Notes: generated by a model from the letters alone, not told the origin. 64,000 nucleotides of DNA from Prochlorococcus marinus subsp. marinus str. CCMP1375 (GCF_000007925.1 NC_005042.1:62001-126000), one strand, 5' to 3'; positions 44,440 through 53,972 are shown, counted from the first letter of the stretch. Numbers and translations are program-made.

Positions 44440-45624
44440 ATGAAGTCTAATTTTTCCAAAAATGGCGCTGTTGTTGTAGTAGGAGGCGGCTTTGGAGGCC
44501 TCACGGCTGCACTTTCTTTAAGTAGATGTAAACAAAGGCCTCCTATTATTTTGATAGAACCCAGTTCTAGATTTAATTTTTTACCATTATTTTATGAATT
44601 GTTAAGCGGTGAACTTGAAGTATGGGAGGTTGCTCCTTTCTATAAAACTTTGCTTGCATCTAAGGGCATTGTCTTGATAGATCAATTTGTAGACAATATT
44701 GATTTAGATAAAGAGGTTGTATCTACATCAGCTGGACAAGTTATTAAGTATGGGCAGTTGGTTATTGCAACTGGTTCAAAGCTAAATAGTTTTGGGATTT
44801 CAGGTGTGAATGAACATTGTCTTAAGTTTAATAAATATCAGGATGTATTAACCCTTAAAAGAGTAATTAGGAGGCTGAATCATTCCAATGAAAATAGACA
44901 AAACTTAGTTATTGTTGGAGCAGGAGCAACTGGAGTAGAACTTGCTTGCAAAGTTGCGGATCTTGTAGATGCGCGAACGGAAATTCATTTAATTGAAGTT
45001 GGAGAGAATATTTTGCCTAAAGGGAGATCTTTTAATCAAGAACAAATTCAAGAAGCAATACGAAAAAGATCTATTAATTTGCATTTAAATACTAATGTTT
45101 TAAAGGTTTTAGAAAATAATGTGGAAATTCAGAGTTTGAGCAAACAACATTCTCAGCCGTTCAGTTTGAATCATTCTGGAATAATATGGACTGCCGGAGT
45201 AAAATCAGCTATCCCTTCTGGTTTGCCTGAAACTTTGATTAGGAATGGAAGAGTTGCGATTGATTCGAAACTACAAATCATTGGACGTAATAATGTTTTT
45301 TCTATTGGAGATATGGCTATAGATCAAGAAAACCCTTGCTTAGGAACTGCTCAAGTTGCAATGCAACAAGGAGAACATCTAGCAAAGAATGTAATTGCGG
45401 CTCGTCAAGGTAAAGACTTGACTCCCTTTGAGTTTGTTGATCGTGGTGAAATGCTTAGCATGGGAATTGGAGAGGCAACTATTACAGGTATGGGTTTGAC
45501 CATTTCAGGTTCAATTGCTTTTAAAATGAGGCGAATGGCTTATTTATCAAAGTTCCCTAATTTATTTTTGAGTATTCGCTCTGCAGGCTCTTGGTTACTT
45601 AGTGATGGTAAGAAATTCATTTAA
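44440..45624 (+). CDS. ndh: Type II NADH dehydrogenase (NDH-2)
   Basis: The 394-residue flavoprotein has two dinucleotide-binding motifs: GAVVVVGGGFGGLTAALSLS (FAD) and NLVIVGAGATGVELACKVAD (NADH). It also has VIATGSKLNSFG, GIIWTAGVKSA and VFSIGDMAID, the last being the FAD-contacting block. Homology is to Ndh/NdbB-type enzymes that pass electrons from NAD(P)H to plastoquinone without pumping protons. The C-terminal region (MRRMAYLSKFPNLFLSI) probably associates with the membrane surface. It is divergent from cysH, with 46 bases between. Confidence 0.9.
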   Translation: MKSNFSKNGAVVVVGGGFGGLTAALSLSRCKQRPPIILIEPSSRFNFLPLFYELLSGELEVWEVAPFYKTLLASKGIVLIDQFVDNIDLDKEVVSTSAGQVIKYGQLVIATGSKLNSFGISGVNEHCLKFNKYQDVLTLKRVIRRLNHSNENRQNLVIVGAGATGVELACKVADLVDARTEIHLIEVGENILPKGRSFNQEQIQEAIRKRSINLHLNTNVLKVLENNVEIQSLSKQHSQPFSLNHSGIIWTAGVKSAIPSGLPETLIRNGRVAIDSKLQIIGRNNVFSIGDMAIDQENPCLGTAQVAMQQGEHLAKNVIAARQGKDLTPFEFVDRGEMLSMGIGEATITGMGLTISGSIAFKMRRMAYLSKFPNLFLSIRSAGSWLLSDGKKFI

Positions 45625-45725
45625 TTGGGAGAATATATATCAAGAGGGAATACTTGTTTTGTCATGTGCCATGCTTTCGGATGATTTTACTTTTTCATCG
45701 ATTATGAAAATACAAAAAGAAAAAT

Positions 45726-47546
45726 ATGAATGAATTAATAGTTGTTTTAGATAACCCTCAAGCACTTATTACTTTAGGTGTTTTGTTCATAGCGGTATTG
45801 CTTTTTATAAGTGGTTGGCTTGCACCTGAGCTTACGGGGCTTTTAAGTGTTGCGTTGTTAATGGCTACAGGTGTACTTGAGCCTCAAAAGGCGCTAGCTG
45901 GTTTTGGTAGCCCTGCTTTAATAACTTTGATGGGTTTATTTGCAGTTTCTGCAGCTTTGTTTAAAAGTGGAGCTTTGGATCGTTTAAGAGAGTTAATAGC
46001 ATTTGAAAGCATAAAAACACCACGACGTTTAATTGGTGTTTTGGGGTTTGTTGTTGCTCCTATCTCTGGAATTGTTCCCAATACGCCAGTTGTTGCATCT
46101 CTTTTGCCTGTTATAGAAGCTTGGTGTGTTAAACGAAATATCTCTCCTTCAAGAGTTTTATTGCCTCTTTCTTTTGCAACTTTATTGGGAGGAACTCTCA
46201 CTCTTTTGGGTAGTTCGGTAAATTTATTAGTTAGCGATATAAGTGCTCAGCTTGGGTATGGGCCTTTAGAACTTTTTAGTTTTACTGCTATTGGGATACC
46301 TATATGGTTTATTGGAACAATTTATTTGTTATTAGCTCCACAATCACTTTTACCAGACAGAGGTAGAGAGAAGAGTGACTTTGGAAGTAGGCCTGATCAA
46401 ACTGGCTACTTCACAGAGGTAACTATTCCGATTGATTCAGAGTTGGTTGGCCAATCTTTGCGCAATAGCAGATTACAGCGTCGTTTTGATGTGGATGTTT
46501 TAGAGCTTCAAAGAGGAAAGGAAAGGCTGCTACCTCCTCTCGCAGATCGTACAATTGAGCCTGGGGACCGATTATTGCTAAGAGTTACTCGCTCTGATCT
46601 TTTAAGGCTGCAGCAAGAACATACTATTCAACTCGCAAAAAGAAATTTAAATGATTCAATTAATCCATTTGAACGGTTTGTTGTTGAAGGTCAAAAAACA
46701 GTAGAAGTTCTTTTGCCAGCAGGTTCAACTCTTGCTGGAGCAAGTTTAAGGGAATTAAGATTCAGACAACGTCATAATGCAACGGTATTAGCACTAAGGC
46801 GTGGTCAACAGACAGTTCAAGAACGCCTTGGACAAGCGATTTTGCATGAAGGTGATGTATTGCTTTTACAGGCCCCTATAGACTCAATTCGTGGTCTTCA
46901 AGCAAGTAATGACTTGCTTGTACTCGATCAGCTTGAAAATGATTTGCCTACAGTAAAGAGTAAGCCAATCGCTATTGCAATCGCTATTGCAATGATACTT
47001 TTGCCTTCTCTGACGAACTTGCCTTTAGTGGCATCAGTTCTTATTGCTGTTATTGCAATGGTTGTTGGTGGTTGCATTAGGCCTGCTGAAGTCCAACGTT
47101 CTATACGTCTAGATGTAATCCTGTTATTGGGATCATTGTCTAGTTTTAGCGTTGCAATGCAAACTACTGGCCTTGCAGATGCTTTTGCTGGGAGTCTTCA
47201 ATATTTCTTGGAGGGATTACCTAGATATATTGCATTATTAGTAATTTTCTTATCTACAACTATCTTCACCCAGTTTATTAGTAATGCTGCTTCTGTTGCA
47301 TTATTGGCACCAGTTGCAGTGCAACTGGCTCCTAGTTTGAATCTCCCCCCAACAGCTCTTTTAATGACAGTTTTATTTGGAGCGAGTCAATCATTCCTTA
47401 CTCCTATGGGTTATCAGACAACTTTGATGGTATTTGGACCTGGTCGCTATCGTTTCTTAGATGTCACACGTTATGGAGCTGGTCTAACTTTACTTATGAC
47501 TATTGTTGTTCCTGTATTAATTCTTTGGCAATACTCAGGTCTTTGA
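45726..47546 (+). CDS. SLC13/DASS-type transporter with two RCK_C domains
   Basis: The 606-residue protein has membrane segments at about residues 5-200 and 415-605. In between are two TrkA-C/RCK_C-like domains: TEVTIPIDSELVGQSLRNSRLQRRFDVDVLELQRG at about 215-300 and VEVLLPAGSTLAGASLRELRFRQRHNATVLALRRG at about 320-400. The membrane halves contain APISGIVPNTPVVASLLPVIEAW and FTQFISNAASVALLAPVAVQLA, the two N-x-P/N-A-A hairpins of the divalent anion:sodium symporter family. Sulfate or a dicarboxylate are plausible substrates. ktrB and ktrA follow on the same strand. Confidence 0.87.
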   Translation: MNELIVVLDNPQALITLGVLFIAVLLFISGWLAPELTGLLSVALLMATGVLEPQKALAGFGSPALITLMGLFAVSAALFKSGALDRLRELIAFESIKTPRRLIGVLGFVVAPISGIVPNTPVVASLLPVIEAWCVKRNISPSRVLLPLSFATLLGGTLTLLGSSVNLLVSDISAQLGYGPLELFSFTAIGIPIWFIGTIYLLLAPQSLLPDRGREKSDFGSRPDQTGYFTEVTIPIDSELVGQSLRNSRLQRRFDVDVLELQRGKERLLPPLADRTIEPGDRLLLRVTRSDLLRLQQEHTIQLAKRNLNDSINPFERFVVEGQKTVEVLLPAGSTLAGASLRELRFRQRHNATVLALRRGQQTVQERLGQAILHEGDVLLLQAPIDSIRGLQASNDLLVLDQLENDLPTVKSKPIAIAIAIAMILLPSLTNLPLVASVLIAVIAMVVGGCIRPAEVQRSIRLDVILLLGSLSSFSVAMQTTGLADAFAGSLQYFLEGLPRYIALLVIFLSTTIFTQFISNAASVALLAPVAVQLAPSLNLPPTALLMTVLFGASQSFLTPMGYQTTLMVFGPGRYRFLDVTRYGAGLTLLMTIVVPVLILWQYSGL

Positions 47547-47599
47547 ATTATACCAAGAATTATGAATACTCTTGCAACTTTTAAATAGCCACTAATTCA

Positions 47600-49003
47600 G
47601 TGCCTTTTTCAAAACAAGTCAATTTAAAACTAGCTTGGTATCGAAAATTAACGGTACCTCAATTTACTGTTTTAACAGGCTTGCTTCTTATTTTTTCTTG
47701 CACTGTTTTACTTGCAACTCCTTTATGCTCTTCTGCAGAAGTTGGTATTTGGGAATCTTTTTTTACGGCTACTTCTGCTGTCACGGTAACAGGTTTGACG
47801 ATAATTGATATAGGTAAAGATTTAACGATCTATGGACAGATTTTGCTGGCATGCATGCTGCTTATTGGTGGCTTAGGTTTAATGGCTATTACAACTTTTT
47901 TACAAGGGTTTGTTGTAAGTGGAACAGAGTTGAGAACCCGCTTGGATCGAGGAAAAACTCTTGATGAATTTGGAGTAGGAGGAGTTGGTAGAACTTTTCG
48001 AGGTATTGCTCTTACCGCTTTTGTACTAATTGCGATTGGAGCATGTATTCTTTTTTATTTTGGTTTCACTGATATTAGTAATTTAGGAGAAAGAGCATGG
48101 GCGTCTATCTTTCATAGTATTTCTGCGTATAACAATGCAGGTTTTGGACTTTGGTCGAATAGTATGCAAAGTTATCGCAGCAATTGGGTAGTTAATGGTG
48201 TCGTTATTCTGCTCGTATTATTAGGTGGTTTGGGTTGGCGAGTGACAAGTGATATATGGACAAATCGTAAAAATTTGCATTTTCGACGTTTGAGCCTTCA
48301 TACTCGCTTAGTCATTAGAACCTCAGTATTTTTAATATGTCTAGGAACTTTTGGATTATTTCTTACTGAGTCCATAGAGAAAGGTGCTTTTTTCTTCACT
48401 ATCAATTGGCATGAACGTTTTTTAACTTCTTTATTTGCATCTATAAGTGCAAGGACTGCTGGCTTTACAAGTATGCCGATATCAATCGAGACTATTTCTG
48501 ACTCAGGCCTGTTGCTCTTAATGACTTTAATGTTTATAGGTGCCAGTCCAGGAGGTACTGGTGGTGGAATTAAGACCACAACCATTGCTGCCCTTATGGC
48601 AGCAACACGATCAACGTTGAGAGGCCAAGATAATGTTGTTATTCGCCATAGACAGATTTCTGACAAAGTTGTTTTAAAAGCAGTAGGTATTACAGTCGGC
48701 TCTCTTTTGTTTGTTTTAATAATGGCGTTATTGATAAGTATGGCAAATGGTTTTGGAGGCCAAGATAACTTTTCTTTTTTAGAAATATTGTTTACATGTA
48801 TTTCAGCCTTTGCAACAGTAGGATTTGATCTTGGAGTTACGCAGCATTTAAGTGGGATTGGTCAATTTATTTTGGTTCTAGGAATGTTTGTTGGAAGGCT
48901 TGGGATACTCTTATTGTTAAGTGCGATTTGGCAAGCTCTTAACAGAGGTGGGATTAAAGATCAGAATAGAATTGGCTATCCACATGAGGATCTCTATGTT
49001 TGA
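47600..49003 (+). CDS. ktrB: Potassium transporter membrane subunit, KtrB/TrkH family
   Basis: The 467-residue membrane protein has the four pore-loop repeats of this family: FTATSAVTVTGLTIIDIG, HSISAYNNAGFGLWSNS, ASISARTAGFTSMPI and TCISAFATVGFDLGVT, each with the selectivity-filter Gly. The block LMFIGASPGGTGGGIKTTTIAALMA is the conserved segment near the third or fourth repeat. It imports K+ together with Na+ under control of KtrA, encoded next. The start is GTG at 47600. The overlap seen with a longer ktrA reading disappears with the better ktrA start. Confidence 0.94.
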   Translation: MPFSKQVNLKLAWYRKLTVPQFTVLTGLLLIFSCTVLLATPLCSSAEVGIWESFFTATSAVTVTGLTIIDIGKDLTIYGQILLACMLLIGGLGLMAITTFLQGFVVSGTELRTRLDRGKTLDEFGVGGVGRTFRGIALTAFVLIAIGACILFYFGFTDISNLGERAWASIFHSISAYNNAGFGLWSNSMQSYRSNWVVNGVVILLVLLGGLGWRVTSDIWTNRKNLHFRRLSLHTRLVIRTSVFLICLGTFGLFLTESIEKGAFFFTINWHERFLTSLFASISARTAGFTSMPISIETISDSGLLLLMTLMFIGASPGGTGGGIKTTTIAALMAATRSTLRGQDNVVIRHRQISDKVVLKAVGITVGSLLFVLIMALLISMANGFGGQDNFSFLEILFTCISAFATVGFDLGVTQHLSGIGQFILVLGMFVGRLGILLLLSAIWQALNRGGIKDQNRIGYPHEDLYV

Positions 49004-49026
49004 ATTCTATTGTTGGAGGTAAGAAA

Positions 49027-49731
49027 ATGAGTCAATGGTGGAGATGGTTACGAAATAAAGATGATGAATCCCTTGGATTTGCTGTCGTTGGGATTGGTCG
49101 TTTTGGAACAGCTGTGTGCCGTGAATTGATCCGCAATGGGGCAGAGGTACTTGCGGTTGATTCTTCTGAAAGAGCAATTGAAGATTTACGTCAATTGGAG
49201 CCTTCTATAGAGGCACGAGTTGTTGATTCAACAGATGAGGAATCTATGAGAGAAGCAGGAGTTTTGGAAATGGGCACAGTGGTTGTTGGGATTAGTGAAC
49301 CAATAGAGGCAAGTATTACTACCACGCTCATTGCAAAAGATACTGAAGGCAGTCGAGTGCAACAGGTGATTGCTAGGGCTACAAGTGATTTACATGAACG
49401 GATGCTCACTAGAGTTGGCGCTGATAGAGTGGTTTTCCCTTCTAGAATGCAAGGAGAACGGTTGGGCTTAGAACTAGTACGACCTAATTTGATAGAGAGG
49501 TTAGAATTGGATGCTCAAACAGGAATTGATGAAATTAAGGTTCCTGAACTTTTTATAGGTAGTTCTTTAAGAGATCTGAATCTTCGTAAGAATTATCTAG
49601 TTAATGTTTTAGCAGCAGGGCCAGCAGAACGATTAACAGTTAATCCCCCAGCTAAATATATTTTAGAAAAAGATCATGTTTTGGTGGTAATGGGTTTGAT
49701 GGAAGATCTTCAGAAATTACCTCAAGTCTGA
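49027..49731 (+). CDS. ktrA: Potassium transporter regulatory subunit, KtrA/TrkA family
   Basis: About 234 residues. An RCK_N domain ([37 protein letters not shown], an NAD-binding G-x-G-x-x-G) is followed by [20 protein letters not shown] and by an RCK_C domain ([34 protein letters not shown]). A perfect ribosome-binding site GGAGGT at 49015-49020 lies 6 bases before this ATG, which is why I prefer it to the TTG at 49000. It is a cytosolic nucleotide-sensing gate for KtrB. The stop TGA is followed directly by the ATG of anmK. Confidence 0.94.
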
Positions 49732-50865
49732 ATGTATGTTTTGGGTTTAATGAGTGGGACTAGCGCTGATGGTGTTGATGCTGTGTTAGTGGATTTTAGA
49801 GGTAATTTAAATAAACCTAGATGGAAATTACTTAATTCAGTCTCACTCAAATATTCGGTTGATTTGCAGAAAGCAATTATTGATGCTGGACAGGGTTCTA
49901 AGTTGAGTGGCTGTGATTGGCTGGAACTTTCTGAAGCGATTACAGAAGCCCATTTTTCAGCAGCAAGTAGATGTGACCCTGATGGAATTTCTACTGTTGT
50001 AGGTTGCCATGGACAAACTGTTTGTCATAGACCACCGAAACCCTCTTTTAGAGGAGCAAGCTGGCAGCTTATTCAAGCACCTTTATTAGCAACTCTTCTA
50101 GGGAAAAATGTCATTTATGATTTCAGATCTAAGGATCTTGCTTTAGGAGGACAAGGTGCTCCTTTAGCCCCATTTTTGGATTATGCATTAATAGGAAGAG
50201 GGAAGACTTGGAGAGGAGTTCTTAATCTTGGAGGTATTGCCAATCTTTCATTAATTCCGCCTCTTAAGGGTCCTCATCGCAAATGCCATTTATTGGGATG
50301 GGATTGTGGTCCTGCTAATACTCTTATAGACCTTGCCGTTCAGAAAATCACTAATGGGCAAATGAATTTTGATTGTGATGGATTGATGGCTTCAAAAGGA
50401 AAACCTGACTTGGATGCAATAAAAAAATGGCTTAAGGAAGATTTTTTTCAACAGCCTCCTCCAAAATCAACTGGTAGAGAATATTTTGGTTCTCTTGATT
50501 TAGCCAAAAGATTCTCTGAGATTAATTCAGCCAATGTAAATGATTTAGTTGCTACTATCACTTGCTTTACTGCTTGTGTTGTTGCCCAAGATTTAAATAA
50601 TTTATTTAAAAAGTCTTGGATTAAGCCTGCTGAATTGTTTGTAGCAGGTGGAGGAAGTAGAAATATTTTCCTTATGAAAGAAATTACGAATAGATCCCCA
50701 GGAATACGAGTTTTGTCTACTGAAAAAATTGGAATCCCTTCGCAAAGTAGAGAAGCTATGGCATTTGCATTATTGGCATGGTGGAATATTAATCAAAAGC
50801 CTATTAACACTAACGTTACAGGGTTAAAAGAACCCTCTGTTCTTGGCATTGCAGTTAGACCATAA
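49732..50865 (+). CDS. anmK: Anhydro-N-acetylmuramic acid kinase
   Basis: The 377-residue protein begins [22 protein letters not shown], the AnmK N-terminal motif. It then has [59 protein letters not shown] and FVAGGGSRN. It phosphorylates anhydroMurNAc released in peptidoglycan recycling. It starts immediately after the ktrA stop, so it is presumably part of the same transcription unit, although the functions are unrelated. Confidence 0.95.
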
Positions 50866-50873
50866 AAATAAGT

Positions 50874-51173
50874 TCATGGCTTGGTCAATTTGATTCTTCT
50901 TGGTGCACCTCTAAGCCGCCTTGATTGTTGGGTCTCTAAAGAAGACCTGAAACTTTCTGTATGGCTTGTGTTTGTACTTTCTTCGCTCTTGGATAGATAT
51001 TCAGTTATTAAGCTATCAACTCCTTCTTGGATAAGAACTTTTGCCATATTGCTGACTGTTCTGGATTCTTTTTTGGCTAAAAAAGTTAGCTGAGCGCATA
51101 GCTCCTCTGGAAGCACAACTTGCACCCTGGGAGACTTTTGCTTCCCGCTTGATGAATTTTGCCGGGTAGCCAT
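50874..51173 (-). CDS. Ribbon-helix-helix (CopG/Arc-type) protein
   Basis: About 99 residues from the ATG at 51173. The central part, SPRVQVVLPEELCAQLTFLAKKESRTVSNMAKVLIQEGVDSLI, has one short beta strand followed by two helices, the layout of ribbon-helix-helix DNA-binding proteins. The flanks are basic and Ser-rich (MATRQNSSSGKQK and SRRLRGAPRRIKLTKP). The frame stays open to 51272, but the upstream part is unlike a protein and contains palindromes, so MATRQ is the likelier start. It converges with anmK (8 bases) and is divergent from the next small gene. It is probably a regulator, target unknown. Confidence 0.75.
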   Translation of the reverse strand: MATRQNSSSGKQKSPRVQVVLPEELCAQLTFLAKKESRTVSNMAKVLIQEGVDSLITEYLSKSEESTNTSHTESFRSSLETQQSRRLRGAPRRIKLTKP

Positions 51174-51201
51174 GACCCAAAAGATGTAACGGGTATTAAT
51201 T

Positions 51202-51239
51202 AGTGTACACTTATAGTCAAGGATAGTATCCAGTACTAT
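51202..51239. promoter_or_regulatory. Palindrome cluster upstream of the ribbon-helix-helix gene
   Basis: AGTGTACACT (51202-51211) is a perfect 10-bp palindrome. GGATAGTATCC (51221-51231) is a second one around a central G. It overlaps a third, ATAGTA-TCCAG-TACTAT (51223-51239). They lie 29 to 66 bases upstream of the ATG at 51173. A TTGACT lies between them on the minus strand (51220-51215) and might be a -35 box. These could be operators for autoregulation. Confidence 0.4.
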
Positions 51240-51337
51240 GCTTATTTTGAGATTAATCTTTGATCTCTTCAAATTCCAATCTTGCCTATTGGCCCAATTT
51301 CTAGATTTTCACAGCTACTCAAGCAAAAGTATTTTCA

Positions 51338-51703
51338 ATGACTAAAAAACCCACCCTTCCATCTTCCCCTGCCTCAGCAAGAGTTCAGAACTCTTCTATG
51401 AATGAGAGCAATGAAAGGACAAAGGCATCGCGCAATAAGCGCAGAAGGGGAAAAGCAAATAGTGATGTTTTAGTTTCTGCAGTCATTAGCTCTTATCTAC
51501 TTACTCATTTGCACCATGTTTTACAAAAAGCTGAATATTCGGCTACTAATGAAGGCCGCATGATTCAGGCAGATAATTTTGCACAATTAAGGAAAGTTTT
51601 ATGCATGGATGCAAGAAGCATGAAGGATGCTTCTGCTTTAGGAATGAAAGAAGTTGATTCAGGAAAGTTTCATGATTCTAATTTTGGCCCAAAAGTGGCT
51701 TAA
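51338..51703 (+). CDS. Conserved hypothetical protein, basic N-terminus
   Basis: The 121-residue protein has a Ser/Lys/Arg-rich N-terminal 40 residues (ERTKASRNKRRRGKANSD) followed by a helical part (LVSAVISSYLLTHLHHVLQKAEYSATNEGRMIQADNFAQLRKVLCMDARSM). There is no signal peptide or membrane segment strong enough to call. I do not recognise a family. It is divergent from the ribbon-helix-helix gene and lies 32 bases before the Nif11-like gene on the same strand. Confidence 0.7.
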   Translation: MTKKPTLPSSPASARVQNSSMNESNERTKASRNKRRRGKANSDVLVSAVISSYLLTHLHHVLQKAEYSATNEGRMIQADNFAQLRKVLCMDARSMKDASALGMKEVDSGKFHDSNFGPKVA

Positions 51704-51735
51704 ATTAATAGTCCAAACTAAGTTGAAAATTTTTA

Positions 51736-51966
51736 ATGAGTAGTAACGCTGAAGCTCTTTATAAGCGTATTGAGGCTGACCCTGCCTATAGAAATCTCCT
51801 TTTTCGTCAAGCTCTTCAGAATCCGCAAGGAGCTTTGCAGAGGATCTGTGAAATAGGAGAAGAGCTGGGCCTTCCCGTTACTGTGGAAGAAGTTAAGGAT
51901 TATATTTCTAAGCTAGATGATTTAGATACAAAGCAATGGTTGATAAAAGCTAGAGGGGGCCTTTGA
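51736..51966 (+). CDS. Nif11-like protein, no core peptide
   Basis: The 76-residue protein reads MSSNAEALYKRIEADPAYRN at its start, then RQALQNPQGALQRICEIGEELGLPVTVEEVKDYI and ends in WLIKARGGL. The helical pattern A-D-P-x-x-R-x-x-L, followed by a G-x-P-x-T-x-E-E turn-helix, resembles the Nif11 leader domain that precedes prochlorosins. Here the double glycine sits at the very end with only Leu after it, so there is no core peptide. No LanM-type enzyme is nearby. Its 3' end overlaps the converging small gene on the minus strand by 17 bases. The Nif11 relation is by pattern and needs a profile search. Confidence 0.65.
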   Translation: MSSNAEALYKRIEADPAYRNLLFRQALQNPQGALQRICEIGEELGLPVTVEEVKDYISKLDDLDTKQWLIKARGGL

Positions 51967-52129
51967 TTCCTCCTGTTTTATTTATAATTTGTTTTTCAAT
52001 TAAAGGAACTTGTTTGATTTCTCTTTGTTCGTACCCTCCTCCCCCAGCCAACGTCCAAAAGAACCAATAGCTAGGTATAGCTAAACCTGCAGCCAGAATC
52101 AAAGCAGTAATTTGTTCGAGTCTGACCAT
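51950..52129 (-). CDS. Small 59-residue membrane protein, unknown
   Basis: On the minus strand the ATG at 52129 opens a frame that ends with TAG at 51952-51950. The protein begins MVRLEQITALILAAGLAIPS, has one hydrophobic segment through YWFFWTLAGGGGY, then a charged tail (EQREIKQVPLIEKQIINKTGG) ending IKGPL. It resembles the size class of small thylakoid proteins, but I cannot name it. It is divergent from the ABC-F gene and overlaps the end of the Nif11-like gene. Confidence 0.65.
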   Translation of the reverse strand: MVRLEQITALILAAGLAIPSYWFFWTLAGGGGYEQREIKQVPLIEKQIINKTGGIKGPL

Positions 52130-52222
52130 TATTTAAGATCCGGAAACCTGAAAGTTTAGTATTGCAAGTTTGCATCCAATATTAGTTTAAATATATTGAC
52201 TATTGAAAAAGGATTTCCTTTA

Positions 52223-53932
52223 GTGATCAGACTTGAGAAAGTTAGTAAAATTTACCCTACAGCTGAAGTTCTCAAAGAAATTACGTGGGAAATAAAACCT
52301 AGTCAGCGCATAGGTCTTGTTGGTGTCAACGGTGCTGGGAAGTCAACGCAATTAAGAATTATTGCAGGCTTAGAGGAAGTCAGTTCAGGTGAGGTCTTAT
52401 ATGAGGGACAACCGCGTATTGCATATTTGCAACAAGAATTTGATGTTGATGTAAATAGGACCTTGAGAGAAGAATTGTTTCAAGCATTTGCTGATGCTGC
52501 AGAAGTTTTAATTGAAATCAACAAGATAGAGCAACAGATGAATTCAGAAAAAGCTAAATCAGATGATCAATTTTTAAATTCTTTGATTAAACAATTAGGT
52601 ACTCTTCAAATGCGTTTTGAAGCGTTGCATGGTTATGAGTTGGAGGCACAAATTGAGAAGCTTTTGCCTCAAATAGGCTTTTTTTCAGATGACGCAGAAC
52701 GATTGGTTGGCGATTTTTCAGGTGGTTGGCAAATGAGGGTTGCATTAGGGAAGATTTTGTTACAAGAACCTGACTTATTGTTATTAGATGAACCAACTAA
52801 TCATTTAGATCTAGAAACAATTGAATGGCTCGAGAAGTATTTATTAAAGCAAACAGCTGCGATGGTAATTATTAGCCACGACAGAAGTTTTTTAGACAGA
52901 ATATGCACTAATATTGTAAGTACAGAAAGAGGAATTTCCAGGACATATAATGGCAATTATTCTGATTATTTAAACCAGAAAGAATTAGAATCTGAATCAA
53001 TTAAGGCAGCTTTTGATCGTCAACAAAAAGAATTAACAGCTCAACAAGATTATATTGAAAGATTTAGAGCTAGTGCAACTAGAAGTACCCAAGCCAAAAG
53101 CAGAGAGAAGTTGTTAAATAAACTAGATAAAATAGAAGCACCTATTTCCGAATTAAAAAAACCTAATTTTTCATTTCCTAAAGCTCCAAGATCGGGGAAA
53201 AGTGTTGTTAGAGTGGATGATTTGACACATACTTATAACGATAAAATTATTTTTCTAGGAGCTAAGTTGCATATAGAGACCGGAGATCATATCGCAATAT
53301 TAGGCCCTAATGGAGCAGGCAAATCTACATTATTGCGCTTAATAATTGGTAAGGAAAAAGCAGAAGATGGTTTAGTTGAATTAGGTAGGCATAATGTTAT
53401 CCCTAGTTATTTTGAACAAAATCAATCTGAAGCGCTTGAACTTAGCAAGACAGTATTAGACACCTTATTTGATGTTGTTCCTGATTGGAGCAATACAAAA
53501 GTAAGATCATTATTAGGAAGCCTTGGTTTTAGTAATGATGACGTTTTTAAAAAAGTTGCTGATTTAAGTGGAGGCGAAAAAGCCCGTGTTGCATTGGCTT
53601 TGATCATAGTCAAGCCTTGTAACTTGCTTCTCCTTGATGAACCTACTAATCATTTAGATATACCAGCTAAAGAAATGCTTGAAGAAGCAATTAAAAATTA
53701 TGAAGGTTCTTTGGTAGTTGTTTCCCATGATCGTTACTTCATCTCAAAAGTTGCAAATCGAATTGTAGAAATTAGAGATGGTCAGCTAATTTTTTACTCT
53801 GGTAATTATGATTATTATAAGGATAAAAAAAGGCAGCAAATAGAAAAAGAAAAAGCATTACTTGATGAAGCAAAAAAAGAAGCTAAAAGAATTGCTAAGA
53901 GAAAACTTCAGCGAAAGAGTAAAAAGAAATAG
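52223..53932 (+). CDS. ABC-F family ATPase (Uup/EttA type)
   Basis: About 569 residues with two ATPase domains and no membrane segments. Walker A motifs are GLVGVNGAGKSTQLRII and AILGPNGAGKSTLLRLI. Signature motifs are FSGGWQMRVALGKILL and LSGGEKARVALALIIV. Walker B motifs are LLLLDEPTNHLDLETIEWLE and LLLLDEPTNHLDIPAKEMLE. The linker between them is charged and helical (QQKELTAQQDYIERFRASATRSTQAKSREKLL). A basic tail closes the protein. These features define ABC-F translation factors. I chose GTG at 52223 (MIRLEKVSKIYPT) with AAAGGA 9 bases upstream, rather than the TTG at 52196. Confidence 0.93.
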   Translation: MIRLEKVSKIYPTAEVLKEITWEIKPSQRIGLVGVNGAGKSTQLRIIAGLEEVSSGEVLYEGQPRIAYLQQEFDVDVNRTLREELFQAFADAAEVLIEINKIEQQMNSEKAKSDDQFLNSLIKQLGTLQMRFEALHGYELEAQIEKLLPQIGFFSDDAERLVGDFSGGWQMRVALGKILLQEPDLLLLDEPTNHLDLETIEWLEKYLLKQTAAMVIISHDRSFLDRICTNIVSTERGISRTYNGNYSDYLNQKELESESIKAAFDRQQKELTAQQDYIERFRASATRSTQAKSREKLLNKLDKIEAPISELKKPNFSFPKAPRSGKSVVRVDDLTHTYNDKIIFLGAKLHIETGDHIAILGPNGAGKSTLLRLIIGKEKAEDGLVELGRHNVIPSYFEQNQSEALELSKTVLDTLFDVVPDWSNTKVRSLLGSLGFSNDDVFKKVADLSGGEKARVALALIIVKPCNLLLLDEPTNHLDIPAKEMLEEAIKNYEGSLVVVSHDRYFISKVANRIVEIRDGQLIFYSGNYDYYKDKKRQQIEKEKALLDEAKKEAKRIAKRKLQRKSKKK

Positions 53933-53972
53933 ATATCAGTTCATTATGAATTAAATAGAAATTAAATTGTAG

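Noticed and set aside
46966-46992. Short repeat of about 12 bases in the SLC13-type gene
   Set aside because: Two copies encoding alternating Ala-Ile in a membrane helix; explained by simple coding constraints.
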